Shown piece after piece: positions 1-8,134 of a stretch of DNA of 64,000 nucleotides (the stretch's first letter is position 1; the number at the start of each line of letters is the position of its first letter). The DNA is from Planctomycetota bacterium. Lineage in GTDB: Bacteria > Planctomycetota > Planctomycetia > Gemmatales > Gemmataceae. The notes below the pieces were generated by a model. The model was not told the DNA's origin. It worked only from the letters and a program-made list of their open reading frames with translations, and made no database searches. The position numbers and the translations under genes were made by a program. Location of the stretch: contig JAIOPV010000133.1 in assembly GCA_021413735.1 (NCBI GenBank), positions 1-64,000 on the forward strand, read 5' to 3'.

Positions 1-1
1 G

Positions 2-133
2 GCTCGTGGTGCGAACCTGAAACGGTATCGAAAGGCGACCCGTGGACCGAAGAAGCCGAGACCACCCCGCACCCGCTTCCCAGAAGCGAAACACATCGCC
101 ACCTCACGACTACTCAATAATGAACAAACGTGA
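2..133 (+). pseudogene. C-terminal end of a transposase, cut by window edge
   Basis: Frame 2 is open from the window edge to a TGA at 131-133 and encodes 43 residues that begin ARGANLKRYRKATRGPKKP. The basic tail with the word RGPKKPRPPR and an ending close to ATSRLLNN resembles the C-terminus of IS4-type transposases that are common in planctomycetes. Only the tail is visible, so it cannot be said whether the gene is intact upstream. It lies directly before a broken IS21-type element, which fits a cluster of mobile DNA. The family assignment is from memory of that tail only. Confidence 0.5.
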
Positions 134-146
134 TGTGTGAACAGGG

Positions 147-449
147 ATGGAGCAGGAAGCCTACGTGTTGGATGCACCGCGGGCCGCGTTGCGGCAGCAG
201 GAAGGAGTGCCGATCCGCGATCCACGCCTCAGTCCGGCGGGTAACCGTCTGGCGCGGCAGTTGAGTCTGCTGCTCGACCTGCTCGGCCGGATGGAGAACT
301 GGCAGCGTCATCCCGGACTGGCTGAGTTAAAGCGTGACGATCGCCAATTGCTCGCTCCCAGCTTTTGGCGTCTGGCTCGCGACGCACGGAACGTCGCCGA
401 CCTGGTGAACGATCTGTGGCCGTCGATCACCGGGGATGACGCATCATGA
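147..449 (+). CDS. Unrecognised 100-residue protein coupled to istA remnant
   Basis: The frame starts at ATG 147, just after an in-frame TGA, and ends at a TGA that overlaps the ATG of the following istA (ATGA, 446-449). The product is charged and probably mostly helical, with the words GNRLARQLSLLLDLLGRM and LVNDLW, and has no signal peptide or metal motif. I do not recognise the family. The stop/start overlap suggests it was translated together with the transposase, as an accessory gene of the element or a host gene at the insertion edge. A chance reading frame is also possible because this DNA is GC-rich. Confidence 0.4.
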   Translation: MEQEAYVLDAPRAALRQQEGVPIRDPRLSPAGNRLARQLSLLLDLLGRMENWQRHPGLAELKRDDRQLLAPSFWRLARDARNVADLVNDLWPSITGDDAS

Positions 450-1504
450 CCGAAGAGACCCGCAACGACATCGTGCGTCGATACCGGGGCGGGGCCTCGA
501 TCCGCCGCATTGCCGAGGATCTGGATCTGGCCCGCCAGACCGTGCGTAACGCGATCAACCGCTGGCCAGCCGAACGCACTGGTCCCGAAGCGTCCACCAC
601 GCTGCCGGTGCCACAACACCGATCGAGCGTGCTCGATGCCCACGACGACACGATCCGTCAGTTGCTCAAACGCTACCCCGACATCACCGTCATGCGACTG
701 CTGGAAGAGTTGCGAGCGAAGGGCTTCACGGGCCGCTACACGACCCTGCGGATGCGGGTCAAGCAGTTGCGACCGCGGCCCACACGCGAACCGGTCGTGC
801 GTTTCGAGACATCGCCGGGTGTTCAAGCCCAGATGGACTACAGCACCTACGACCTCGACTTCACCAGCGAAGGTCGCCGCCGGGTTCACCTCTTCAGCTA
901 CATCCTGAGTTACTCCCGCCGGTAGTATCTGCGATTCGTCCAGACGCAGGATCTCCCGACCACCTTGCGTGAGCACATCCACGCCTTCGAGTATTTGGGC
1001 GGCGTCACGCGAACGTGCCTGTACGACAACATGAAGGTGGTGGTTCTGCGGCACGGCGACGAAGGACCGTTGTACAACCCGAAGTTCCTCGCCTTCGCCA
1101 CTCACTACGGCTACACGCCCTGGGCCTGCCGCGTCCGTCGCAGTCAGACCAAGGGGAAGGTCGAACGGCACTTCGACTACGTCGAGAAGAACCTGCTCAA
1201 CGGCCGGACCTTCACTTCGCTCGAACACCTCAACGAAGTGACGACCCGCTGGTTGGCCGATGTCCGCATTCATCGCGAGACCCAGCAACGTCCCATCGAT
1301 CGACACGCCGAGGAACGGCCCCACCTGATCCCGCTGCCGGCCACGCCCTACGAAGTCGCCCCGGTGGAATATCGCGTCGTGAATGTCGAAGGGTTCATCG
1401 TCTACCAGCAGAACAGTTACTCGGTTCCGTGGCGGTACATCGGCCAGGCTCTGCCGGTCCGCGTCACCGAGAGTGAGTTGATCGTCTACGGCTCCCAGGT
1501 CAAG
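446..1504 (+). pseudogene. istA: IS21-type transposase IstA, broken by amber codon and 3' deletion
   Basis: The first 159 codons hold a helix-turn-helix (about residues 15-40, IRRIAEDLDLARQTVRNAI) and the start of a DDE integrase core (QAQMDYSTYD). A TAG at 923-925 follows YSRR; the same frame then continues with YLRFVQTQD and GGVTRTCLYDNMKVVVLR, typical IstA sequence, so the stop is a point lesion, probably CAG to TAG. The frame runs on through the integrase C-terminal region (NSYSVPWRYIGQALPVRVTE) to about 1504, where it passes without a shift into IstB sequence. Intact IstA proteins are about 500 residues; roughly the last 100 or more are missing. The element is not expected to be active. 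Confidence 0.8.
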
Positions 1505-2014
1505 GATCTCGCCACCGGTGCCTTCATCCAGCGACTCGACAACCTGGTGATGGTGGGGCAAAGCGGCGTGGGCAAGTCGTATCTCATCCAGGCGATTGGG
1601 GAATCCGCATGTGTCCTGGGTTATTCCGTGCGTTACACGACCAGCGCCGCATTGCTGAGCGACTTAACCAAGTCGCTGGCGGATCAAACCCTGCCGCAGC
1701 GAGTGCGTTACTACGCGAGGTTCGATCTGCTGGTGATCGACGAATTTGCGTTTGACAGGATTGAGCGGACGGAATCGCCGCAGGCAGCGAACCTGTTGTA
1801 CAAGATCATAGACGCTCGGAGTCGTCAGCGTTCGACGGCGTTGGTGACGAACATCGACTTCGATGCGTGGGGCGAATACCTCGGCGACCCACCGCTGGCG
1901 ATGGCGTTTTTGGATCGTGTGGTGGATGGCGCGATCATCATGAAGATCAACGGCAAGTCCTACCGTGCCCATCGCGGCCGTCTGCCTCAGGCCAATCCTG
2001 CTCCCCAAAAGTGA
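1505..2014 (+). pseudogene. istB: IS21-type helper ATPase IstB, 5'-truncated, fused to IstA
   Basis: From about 1505 the frame reads LATGAFIQRLDNLVMVGQSGVGKS, which is the IstB region containing Walker A, followed by Walker B (LLVIDEFAF, about 1729-1755) and the usual tail with TALVTNIDFDAWGEYLGDPPLAMAFLDRVVDGA. IstB is an AAA+ ATPase of about 250 residues that helps IS21 target selection. Here its first 80-90 residues are absent and the remaining part is joined in frame to truncated IstA, so one deletion removed the istA 3' end, the gene boundary and the istB 5' end. The only start codons available lie inside istA (for example after the amber stop), which would give a chimeric product of uncertain function. 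Confidence 0.75.
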
Positions 2015-2111
2015 TCCGCTGATCCGGCAGACCGAATCGCCCGCGGCGCCCTGCGGTGCGGAGGATCAATCTCCGCAACTGGGTTGCAAATCGCTCTCGC
2101 CAGGCAACACA

Positions 2112-2574
2112 TCAAGACGTGGCCATCACCGCGTAAGTGGTAAAGTTCCTGACCGCGAACGACACAGGCGCGGTAGAACGGCTCGCCCGCCATGGTAGCC
2201 ATCAATTCGACTCGCTTGAACCCGTCACGCCGAGCGGCCTCTTCACTCAAGGAGAGGAGCAGCCTCCCGACCCCTTTGCGAGTGTGATTAGGGTGAGTGA
2301 ACATCGCCCGGACCCGTGCCGCATCTCGGGCGGGGTCGAGGAGGACGGCATCACGCCCCGGCGTGTGGTCGGCCCCGTACATGGTCGCACGACGGCTCCA
2401 CCCTCCACACCCTGTGAGGCTGCCGTCCGCTTCCACGACGAAATAGGTTCCGTCTGCGATCAACTGCGTGTCGAGTCCCATGACCACGCGGCTCGAAGCA
2501 ATTTGCTCCTCGTTGAGAAATGAACGCGGCGGTTGAGCGTCCAGATAATCGACTTCGGGAAGGTAAGCGTTCAC
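2112..2574 (-). pseudogene. GNAT-family N-acetyltransferase, frameshifted
   Basis: The open frame has a GNAT core: FVVEADGSLTGCGGW, then MFTHPNHTRKGVGRLLL, an acetyl-CoA pyrophosphate-binding loop of the R/Q-x-x-G-x-G/A type. After FYRAC the frame reads unlike any GNAT and runs on to 1987, whereas a neighbouring frame from about 2175 reads SFAVRNFTTYAVMATS and stops at 2112-2114, a credible GNAT ending. I therefore infer a frameshift near 2170-2178. The N-terminus (GTG at 2574) lies in an inverted repeat and lacks the usual first strand and helix, so the 5' end is probably also damaged. The substrate is unknown. Confidence 0.6.
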
Positions 2575-2694
2575 GGGTCAAACCTCGTGATTTCAAGGCG
2601 TTTTTGAGTCAACCGCGTGCGAAAATGCCCCAAACTGGAGGTGTTGGACCAGCAAATGCCTTGTTTTTCAGCAGTTCGACCCGTGAACGCCTAC
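2563..2694. repeat. 17-bp imperfect inverted repeat around a 98-bp spacer
   Basis: The left arm 2563-2579 (GTAAGCGTTCACGGGTC) and right arm 2678-2694 match as an inverted repeat at 16 of 17 positions. The arms sit exactly at the degraded 5' end of the acetyltransferase and at the break point of the arsM remnant, so they may mark a small inserted or excised element. The spacer contains a second short inverted pair, CAAGGC at 2597-2602 and GCCTTG at 2658-2663. No coding function is visible between the arms. Confidence 0.6.
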
Positions 2695-2872
2695 CCGGGA
2701 AGGGCCTGGACGCCTACGCGAACTTGGAGGGCGGCGAGGGCCGCTGCTCGCCGGCCCCGAACTCTTCCGGCTCGTGCAGCGGGGCGGCCCCCGATTTGCA
2801 ACAAGGCCTGGCACAACTGCTCACCCGCTGCGACGTGAACGCGTCCGCGTGTTCGCGGTAGGTTCTGATTTC
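2688..2872 (+). pseudogene. arsM: 3' remnant of arsenite methyltransferase
   Basis: One frame reads LPGKGLDAYANLEGGEG, then a Cys/Ser/Pro-rich stretch, then DLQQGLAQLLTRCDVNA. This order (GKDLxAY, a Cys-rich linker, a helix, then a closing AASVKVFAVKP) is how I recall ArsM S-adenosylmethionine-dependent arsenite methyltransferases ending. The closing strand is found in another frame (RVRVFAVG, about 2848-2871), so there is a small deletion or frameshift near 2848. The whole catalytic domain is missing, cut off at an inverted repeat. Its place just before arsD suggests that the ars cluster once began with arsM. The assignment rests on a short C-terminal match. Confidence 0.5.
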
Positions 2873-2909
2873 CGTTTCCGCACACCCCCTGTGACAGGAG
2901 GATACACCC

Positions 2910-3275
2910 GTGGCCACCCTGCAAGTGTTCGACAAGCCGATGTGCTGCTCAACCGGGATCTGCGGCCCGAAGGTCGATCCGGTGCTGCCGACGTTCGCCG
3001 CCGACCTGGCGTGGTTGAAGGACCAGGGCGTGAGTGTCGAGCGGTACAACCTGGCCCAGCAGCCGCAGGCGTTCGTCGCTCACGACGACGTCAAGAACGC
3101 GCTCAACGACGAGCACGCGCTCCCGCTGGTCCGGGTGAACGGACACATCGTCTGCAAGGGCGCTTACCCGTCCCGCCAGATGCTCGCCTCGTGGTGCGGG
3201 GTGTCGCTGCTCACGCCCCTAGCCGTGGCCGAACCGGCGGGCGGCACCTGCTGCGGTTCGACCGGCTGCTGCTGA
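2910..3275 (+). CDS. arsD: ArsD arsenite metallochaperone
   Basis: This is a 121-residue cytosolic protein that hands trivalent arsenic to ArsA. The thioredoxin-like N-terminus carries the ArsD signature MCCSTGICGP with cysteines near residues 12, 13 and 18, the arsenite ligands of the family. VKNALNDEHALPLVRVNGHIVCKGAYPS matches the ArsD core, and a second cysteine pair set (CCGSTGCC) closes the chain. The start is GTG 2910, preceded by AGGAGG at 2896-2901 with an 8-base gap. arsA follows 30 bases downstream, an arsDA order known from many ars operons. Confidence 0.93.
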   Translation: MATLQVFDKPMCCSTGICGPKVDPVLPTFAADLAWLKDQGVSVERYNLAQQPQAFVAHDDVKNALNDEHALPLVRVNGHIVCKGAYPSRQMLASWCGVSLLTPLAVAEPAGGTCCGSTGCC

Positions 3276-3305
3276 CCCGACACAACCACACCCGAAGGCC
3301 ACGTC

Positions 3306-5078
3306 ATGGAGTTCCTGAAAGCCCCGACCCGCGTCCTGTTCTTCACCGGCAAGGGCGGGGTCGGGAAGACCTCCGTCGCGTGCGCCGCGGCGGTGCGGTT
3401 GGCCGACGCCGGCAGGCGGGTGCTGCTCATCAGCACCGACCCGGCGTCGAACCTCGACGAGGTGCTCGGTGTGACGCTCGGCAACGCGCCGACGGCCGTG
3501 CCCGGCGTCCCCAACCTGAAGGCGATGAACATCGACCCGGAGGCGTCCGCGAGGGCGTACCGGGAGAGCATGGTCGCCCCGTACCGCGGGGTGCTGCCGG
3601 ACGCGGCCGTGGCGAGCATGGAGGAGCAGTTCTCCGGCTCCTGTACGCTGGAGATCGCCGCGTTCGACGAGTTCGCCCGGCTCCTGGGCGGCACCGCGTC
3701 GATGGGTGACTTCGACCACGTCCTCTTCGACACCGCCCCGACCGGCCACACGCTGCGGCTTCTGTCCCTGCCGTCGGCGTGGGACGGGTTCCTGAGTGCA
3801 AACACGACCGGAACCTCGTGTCTCGGTCCGCTCGCGGGGCTGCAAGCCCAGCAGAAGCTCTACGCCGACACGGTCAAGGCCCTCGGCGATCCGGCGGCGA
3901 CCACCCTCGTCCTCGTCGCCCGCCCGGATGTGGCGGCGTTGCGGGAAGCAGAGCGGACCTCGCGCGAACTGGCGGCCCTTGGCGTCCGTAACCAGCACCT
4001 CGTCGTCAACGGCGTGTTCCGGGCGGTCGAGAAGACCGATGCCGTCGCCGTCGCCATGGAACGGCGGGCGGATGAAGCCGTGTCGCGGATGCCGGTCGCA
4101 CTCTCGCACCTGCCGCGGACGGCGATTCCGCTCGCTCCGAACGGACTGGTGGGGATCGACGCCGTGCGGGCGATGGCTTCGACTTCGGTACGGCCCGCCA
4201 CCTCCTCCGAGCCCCCGGCCCCGTCCATGCCGCCGCTGGGGTCTTTGATCGACGACCTGGCCCGCCACGGGCACGGGGTCATCCTGACGATGGGCAAGGG
4301 CGGCGTCGGCAAGACGACGGTCGCCGCGGCCATCGCGGTGGCCCTGGCCGACCGCGGATTCCCGGTCCGGCTGAGCACTACCGACCCGGCCGCGCACGTC
4401 GCAGCGGCCCTGAACGGCGAGGTGCCGAACCTGACCGTCTCCCGCATCGACCCGAAGGCCGAGACCGCGGCGTACGCGGCCGAGGTCATGGCGACCGCCG
4501 GCAAGGACCTCGACGAGAAGGGCAAGGCGATGCTGGAGGAAGACCTGCGGTCCCCGTGCACCGAGGAGATCGCGGTGTTCCGGGCGTTCGCCGTAGCGGT
4601 TGCCCAGGGCGAGGGCGGGTTCGTGGTACTCGACACGGCCCCGACCGGGCACACGATCCTGCTGCTCGACTCGGCCCTCGCATACCACCGCGAGGTGACG
4701 CGGCAGGCGAGCGGGATGCCGGAGGCCGTCGAGCACCTGCTGCCCCGGCTCCGCGACCCGGAGTACACGCGGGTGCTGATCGTAACGCTGCCGGAGGCGA
4801 CGCCGGTGCACGAGGCGGCGAAGCTCCAGGCCGACCTGAAGCGGGCCGGCATCGCCCCGTTCGCGTGGGTCGTCAACCAGTGCTTGACGCCGCTCGCCGT
4901 GACCGACCCGGTCCTGATGTCGCGACGGGCGCACGAGGCCCGGTACGTCCGGGAGGTCGTCACCGAACACACCCGCCGGGCGGCCCTGATCCCGTGGCAG
5001 GTCGAGCCGCCGATCGGACGAGGACCGCTGCTGGCCCTCACGACCCTGCCCGCGTCGAAGGAACTCGTCCCGGCATGA
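3306..5078 (+). CDS. arsA: ArsA arsenical pump-driving ATPase
   Basis: This 590-residue two-domain ATPase powers arsenite efflux together with a membrane pump (ArsB or Acr3). Each half has a deviant Walker A loop, GKGGVGKT, at residues 15-22 and about 330-337, and the signal-transduction motif DTAPTGHT near 142 and 444. The three allosteric cysteines are present in their usual words: SGSCTLEIAAF (about 111), TSCLGPLAG (about 170) and SPCTEEIAVF (about 418). Length is normal. It follows arsD closely. No arsB, acr3 or arsR is visible in the window, so the membrane partner and regulator must lie elsewhere or be lost. Codon usage is very GC-rich compared with the DNA from 8.4 kb onward. Confidence 0.95.
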   Translation: MEFLKAPTRVLFFTGKGGVGKTSVACAAAVRLADAGRRVLLISTDPASNLDEVLGVTLGNAPTAVPGVPNLKAMNIDPEASARAYRESMVAPYRGVLPDAAVASMEEQFSGSCTLEIAAFDEFARLLGGTASMGDFDHVLFDTAPTGHTLRLLSLPSAWDGFLSANTTGTSCLGPLAGLQAQQKLYADTVKALGDPAATTLVLVARPDVAALREAERTSRELAALGVRNQHLVVNGVFRAVEKTDAVAVAMERRADEAVSRMPVALSHLPRTAIPLAPNGLVGIDAVRAMASTSVRPATSSEPPAPSMPPLGSLIDDLARHGHGVILTMGKGGVGKTTVAAAIAVALADRGFPVRLSTTDPAAHVAAALNGEVPNLTVSRIDPKAETAAYAAEVMATAGKDLDEKGKAMLEEDLRSPCTEEIAVFRAFAVAVAQGEGGFVVLDTAPTGHTILLLDSALAYHREVTRQASGMPEAVEHLLPRLRDPEYTRVLIVTLPEATPVHEAAKLQADLKRAGIAPFAWVVNQCLTPLAVTDPVLMSRRAHEARYVREVVTEHTRRAALIPWQVEPPIGRGPLLALTTLPASKELVPA

Positions 5079-5121
5079 ACGCAACCCCACACGAGCACGT
5101 CACGACGATCGGGCTCCGAAG

Positions 5122-5499
5122 GTGAAGTTCCCTAAAGTGACGAAGCGGGTTGGCAAAAGCCCCCGCAGTATGACGAAGACGCCGACCGGGCGGGTACTGG
5201 GCGTGATTCGGGCAATGCTCGAGGGTGCCGGACGGCTGCCGGACGAAGGCCTCGCTCCGGTCGAGCCCGTCCGGTTCGCGAAGTCACTGGATCGCTCCGT
5301 GACGGGGTCAGTAAACGAGCTGATCGCTCACGCGACGGCGTTGTTGATCGACAGCCACTTGTCCGTCGCGGACGTCGGCGTGCGGCTGAACGACATCCTC
5401 CTGCCGGCACTGGCGGTCGGGTCCAACAAGTACGGCAGGCCACGCGAGGCGTTCGCGGCACTGGTCGCTGCCGGACGAAGTTCACTGGAGGAGTCGTGA
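5122..5499 (+). CDS. Small protein translationally coupled to nitric oxide reductase
   Basis: The product is 125 residues starting at GTG 5122, 43 bases after arsA. Its stop codon TGA (5497-5499) overlaps the ATG of the nitric oxide reductase (TGATG), so the two are probably translated together. The first 30 residues are basic (KVTKRVGKSPRSMTK) and the second half reads KSLDRSVTGSVNELIAHATALL, a pattern that reminds me of the C-terminal part of DUF6933-type proteins, but I am not sure of this. No cysteines, membrane segments or catalytic motif are seen. A role in reductase expression or NO sensing is only a guess from position. Confidence 0.6.
   Translation: MKFPKVTKRVGKSPRSMTKTPTGRVLGVIRAMLEGAGRLPDEGLAPVEPVRFAKSLDRSVTGSVNELIAHATALLIDSHLSVADVGVRLNDILLPALAVGSNKYGRPREAFAALVAAGRSSLEES
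5487..5493 (+). promoter_or_regulatory. Ribosome binding site deciding the reductase start
   Basis: GGAGGAG at 5487-5493 lies 5 bases before ATG 5499. It favours 5499 over the in-frame GTG at 5496 and lies inside the 3' end of the preceding gene. Confidence 0.75.
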
Positions 5500-7760
5500 T
5501 GAAGTGGCTGTGGCTGGCGTTCGCGGTCGTGCTGGTCTCCTCCTTCTCTGTCCTGGGGTGGGTCGGCACCCGCATCTACCAGGAGGCACCGCCTCTTCCC
5601 ACCCGGGTCGTGACTGCGGACGGCACGGTGGTCGTTCCCGACGGCGACATCGGCAAAGGGCAGAACGTCTGGCAAGCGATGGGCGGCATGGAGGTCGGCT
5701 CGATCTGGGGACACGGCAGCTACGTCGCACCGGACTGGTCGGCCGACTGGCTGCACCGGGAGTGCGTCTTCATCCTCGACGAGTGGGCGAGAGCGGACTT
5801 CAAGAAGGATTACGACAAGATCGAGCTGGAGCAGCAGGCCGCACTTCAGAAGCGGCTCGAAGTGCTGATGCGGACGAACACGTTCGACCCCGCCACGCAA
5901 ACCATCACGGTAGACCCCGTGCGCGCGAGGGCGTTCGAGGCCAACCTCCGGCACTACGCTGACGTGTTCGGAAACGGCAACGCCGATTACGCCATTCCCA
6001 AAGGGGCGCAGGCCGATCCCGACAAGCTCCGGCAACTGGCCGCGTTCTTCTTCTGGACTTCGTGGGCGGCGTCCACCAACCGGCCCGGAGCCGAGCTTTC
6101 CTACACGAGCAACTGGCCCCACGAGCCGCTGGTCGCCAACCGGCCCACCGGCGAGGCCGTCGTCTGGACCGGGGTGAGCGTCATCGTGCTGCTGGCTGGG
6201 ATCGGGGCGATGGTACTGTGGTACGCCTCGCAACGGAAAGAACGTCCCGCCGAGCCGGTGCCCGGAACCGACCCGATTCTCGGCTGGGAAGCCACTCCGT
6301 CCCAGCGGGCAACGGTCAAGTATTTCTGGCTCGTGTCGGCCATGATCCTGGTGCAGATCCTGCTCGGTGTCGTCACGGCCCATTATGGGGTCGAGGGCGA
6401 CGGGTTCTACGGCATCCCGCTCTCGAAGTGGCTCCCGTACAGCGTGACCCGCACCTGGCACCTGCAACTCGGCGTGCTGTGGATCGCGACCGCGTGGCTC
6501 GCCGCCGGGCTCTTCATCGGGCCGCTCGTGAGCGGGTCGGAACCGCGGGGCCAGAAACTCGGCGTCGATCTCCTGTTCGTGGCCCTCGTGATGGTCGTGG
6601 TCGGGTCAATGGCCGGGCAGTGGTTGAGCGTGCAGCACCACCTCTCGCCCTCGGTCTCGTTCTACTTCGGACACCAGGGGTATGAGTACATCGACCTCGG
6701 CCGGGCGTGGCAGATCGGGCTCTTCGCCGGGCTGCTGCTGTGGCTGTTGCTCGTCGTGCGGGTGGTCGTGCCCGCGTTGAAGAAGTCGGGCGAGCAGCGG
6801 CACCTGTTGCTGCTGTTCCTGATGGCCTCGACCGCGATCGGCCTGTTCTACGGTGCGGGCCTGACGTGGGGTCAACACACGCACCTGACCATTGTGGAAT
6901 ACTGGCGGTGGTGGGTGATCCACCTGTGGGTGGAAGGGTTCTTTGAGGTCTTCGCCACCACCGTCATCGCCTTCTTCTTCTCCCGACTGAACCTCGTCAC
7001 GCCCCGGCTGGCCGCGGAGGCGTCGCTGCTGTCTGCCACGATCTTCTTGGCCGGCGGCATCATCGGCACACTCCACCACCTGTACTTTTCGGGAACGCCC
7101 ACCGTGGCGTTGGCCTGGGGTTCCGTGTTCAGTGCACTGGAGGTCGTGCCACTCATCCTCGTGGCGTACCCGGCCCTGGAGGACCTGCGGATGTCGCGGG
7201 CCACCCCGTGGGTGCGGAAGTACCGCTGGCCGATCTACTTCTTCGTCGCGACGGCGTTCTGGAACGCGGTCGGAGCCGGGCTGTTCGGGTTCATGATTAA
7301 CCCGCCCATCGCGCTCTACTACATGCAGGGGCTGAACACGACCCCGGTCCACGCCCACGCGGCCCTGTTCGGCGTCTACGGGATGCTCGGTATCGGGTTG
7401 ATGCTGATGTGCCTGCGAGCCATCCTGCCGGCCCTCGTGTGGAAGGAGGGTCCGCTCAAATTCGCCTTCTGGGCCATGAACATCGGCCTCATGGCGATGA
7501 TCGCCTTCAGCCTGTTGCCGGTCGGACTGATGCAGACCTGGGCGTCGGTGGAGAAGGGTTACTGGTACGCCCGCAGCCCGGAGTTCCTGCACACGGAGGT
7601 GATGCGGACGCTCCGCTGGCTGCGCGTGCCGGGCGACACGGTCTTCGCCCTGGGGGCCGTCGCCCTGGTGTGGTTCGTGGCCGGACTGAAGACGGGCCAC
7701 TCGCTGAAGAGCGGGACCAGTGGCGACTCCCCGGCAACTGCGTTGCCGCCCAGTCCGTAA
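5499..7760 (+). CDS. norZ: Quinol-dependent nitric oxide reductase
   Basis: This 753-residue membrane enzyme reduces two NO to N2O using quinol electrons. It has an N-terminal membrane anchor (residues 2-22), a long periplasmic domain with the qNOR words GQNVWQAMGGMEVGSIWGHGSYVAPDWSADWLHRE (about 48-85), and then a heme-copper-oxidase-like membrane core. Candidate metal ligands are His in RTWHLQLG (about 320), the pair in LHHLYF (about 526-527) and His in TPVHAHAALFG (about 616); HLWVEGFFEVFAT (about 474) matches the core helix with glutamate. The fused N-terminal domain and length set it apart from the cytochrome c-dependent NorB. There are no norC, norQ or norD genes nearby, so it is stand-alone, as for NO detoxification. 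A cupin gene follows 41 bases downstream. Confidence 0.93.
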   Translation: MKWLWLAFAVVLVSSFSVLGWVGTRIYQEAPPLPTRVVTADGTVVVPDGDIGKGQNVWQAMGGMEVGSIWGHGSYVAPDWSADWLHRECVFILDEWARADFKKDYDKIELEQQAALQKRLEVLMRTNTFDPATQTITVDPVRARAFEANLRHYADVFGNGNADYAIPKGAQADPDKLRQLAAFFFWTSWAASTNRPGAELSYTSNWPHEPLVANRPTGEAVVWTGVSVIVLLAGIGAMVLWYASQRKERPAEPVPGTDPILGWEATPSQRATVKYFWLVSAMILVQILLGVVTAHYGVEGDGFYGIPLSKWLPYSVTRTWHLQLGVLWIATAWLAAGLFIGPLVSGSEPRGQKLGVDLLFVALVMVVVGSMAGQWLSVQHHLSPSVSFYFGHQGYEYIDLGRAWQIGLFAGLLLWLLLVVRVVVPALKKSGEQRHLLLLFLMASTAIGLFYGAGLTWGQHTHLTIVEYWRWWVIHLWVEGFFEVFATTVIAFFFSRLNLVTPRLAAEASLLSATIFLAGGIIGTLHHLYFSGTPTVALAWGSVFSALEVVPLILVAYPALEDLRMSRATPWVRKYRWPIYFFVATAFWNAVGAGLFGFMINPPIALYYMQGLNTTPVHAHAALFGVYGMLGIGLMLMCLRAILPALVWKEGPLKFAFWAMNIGLMAMIAFSLLPVGLMQTWASVEKGYWYARSPEFLHTEVMRTLRWLRVPGDTVFALGAVALVWFVAGLKTGHSLKSGTSGDSPATALPPSP

Positions 7761-7801
7761 CAACCTTCGTCCCCACCGTCGCCCGACAAGGAGAAGCTGT
7801 C

Positions 7802-8134
7802 ATGTCGATTCCGCACGCAAATCCTGGGGAGGTCTTGGACGTGCGCCCCCTGGGAGCCACCCTGACGACGACACCGACGCGGACGCTGGTGAAGACCGAC
7901 GCCGTCACCGTGGTCCGCATGGTCGTCCCGGCCGGGAAGGAGATCCCGACGCACAAGGCGAAGGGCGAACTCGTCGTGCATTGCCTGGAGGGGAAGATCG
8001 CCTTCACCGCTTGTGGGAAGACCCATGACCTGGAGGCCGGGCACCTGCTGTACCTCCCGGCCGGTGAGCCGCACTCGCTGCGCGGGGTCGAGGACGGCTC
8101 GCTGCTGCTGACCGTGCTGTTACCAGGCCGGTAG
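7802..8134 (+). CDS. Small single-domain cupin
   Basis: The 110-residue product has the cupin double strand: VVPAGKEIPTHKAKGELVVHCLEGKIAFT (motif 1, with only one of the usual two histidines) and LPAGEPHSLRGVEDGSLLLTVLL (motif 2, His present). ATG 7802 is preceded by AAGGAGA at 7788-7794. The gene follows the nitric oxide reductase in the same GC-rich block and may share its transcript. Small cupins of this kind are often annotated only as cupin-domain proteins; substrate and metal are unknown. Confidence 0.8.
   Translation: MSIPHANPGEVLDVRPLGATLTTTPTRTLVKTDAVTVVRMVVPAGKEIPTHKAKGELVVHCLEGKIAFTACGKTHDLEAGHLLYLPAGEPHSLRGVEDGSLLLTVLLPGR

Noticed and set aside
2563-2694. Integron attC-type site next to an acetyltransferase
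   Set aside because: The arms do not show the GTTRRRY / RYYYAAC core sites, and no integrase or cassette array is present.
2520-2861. 113-residue plus-strand frame as an independent gene
   Set aside because: Its first half crosses the inverted repeat and reads as noise; only its last 55 codons are protein-like, and these fit an arsM remnant better.
3219-5090. 623-residue minus-strand frame across arsA
   Set aside because: It is antisense to the clear ArsA sequence, is very rich in Arg/Gly, has no motif, and is explained by GC-rich codon third positions.
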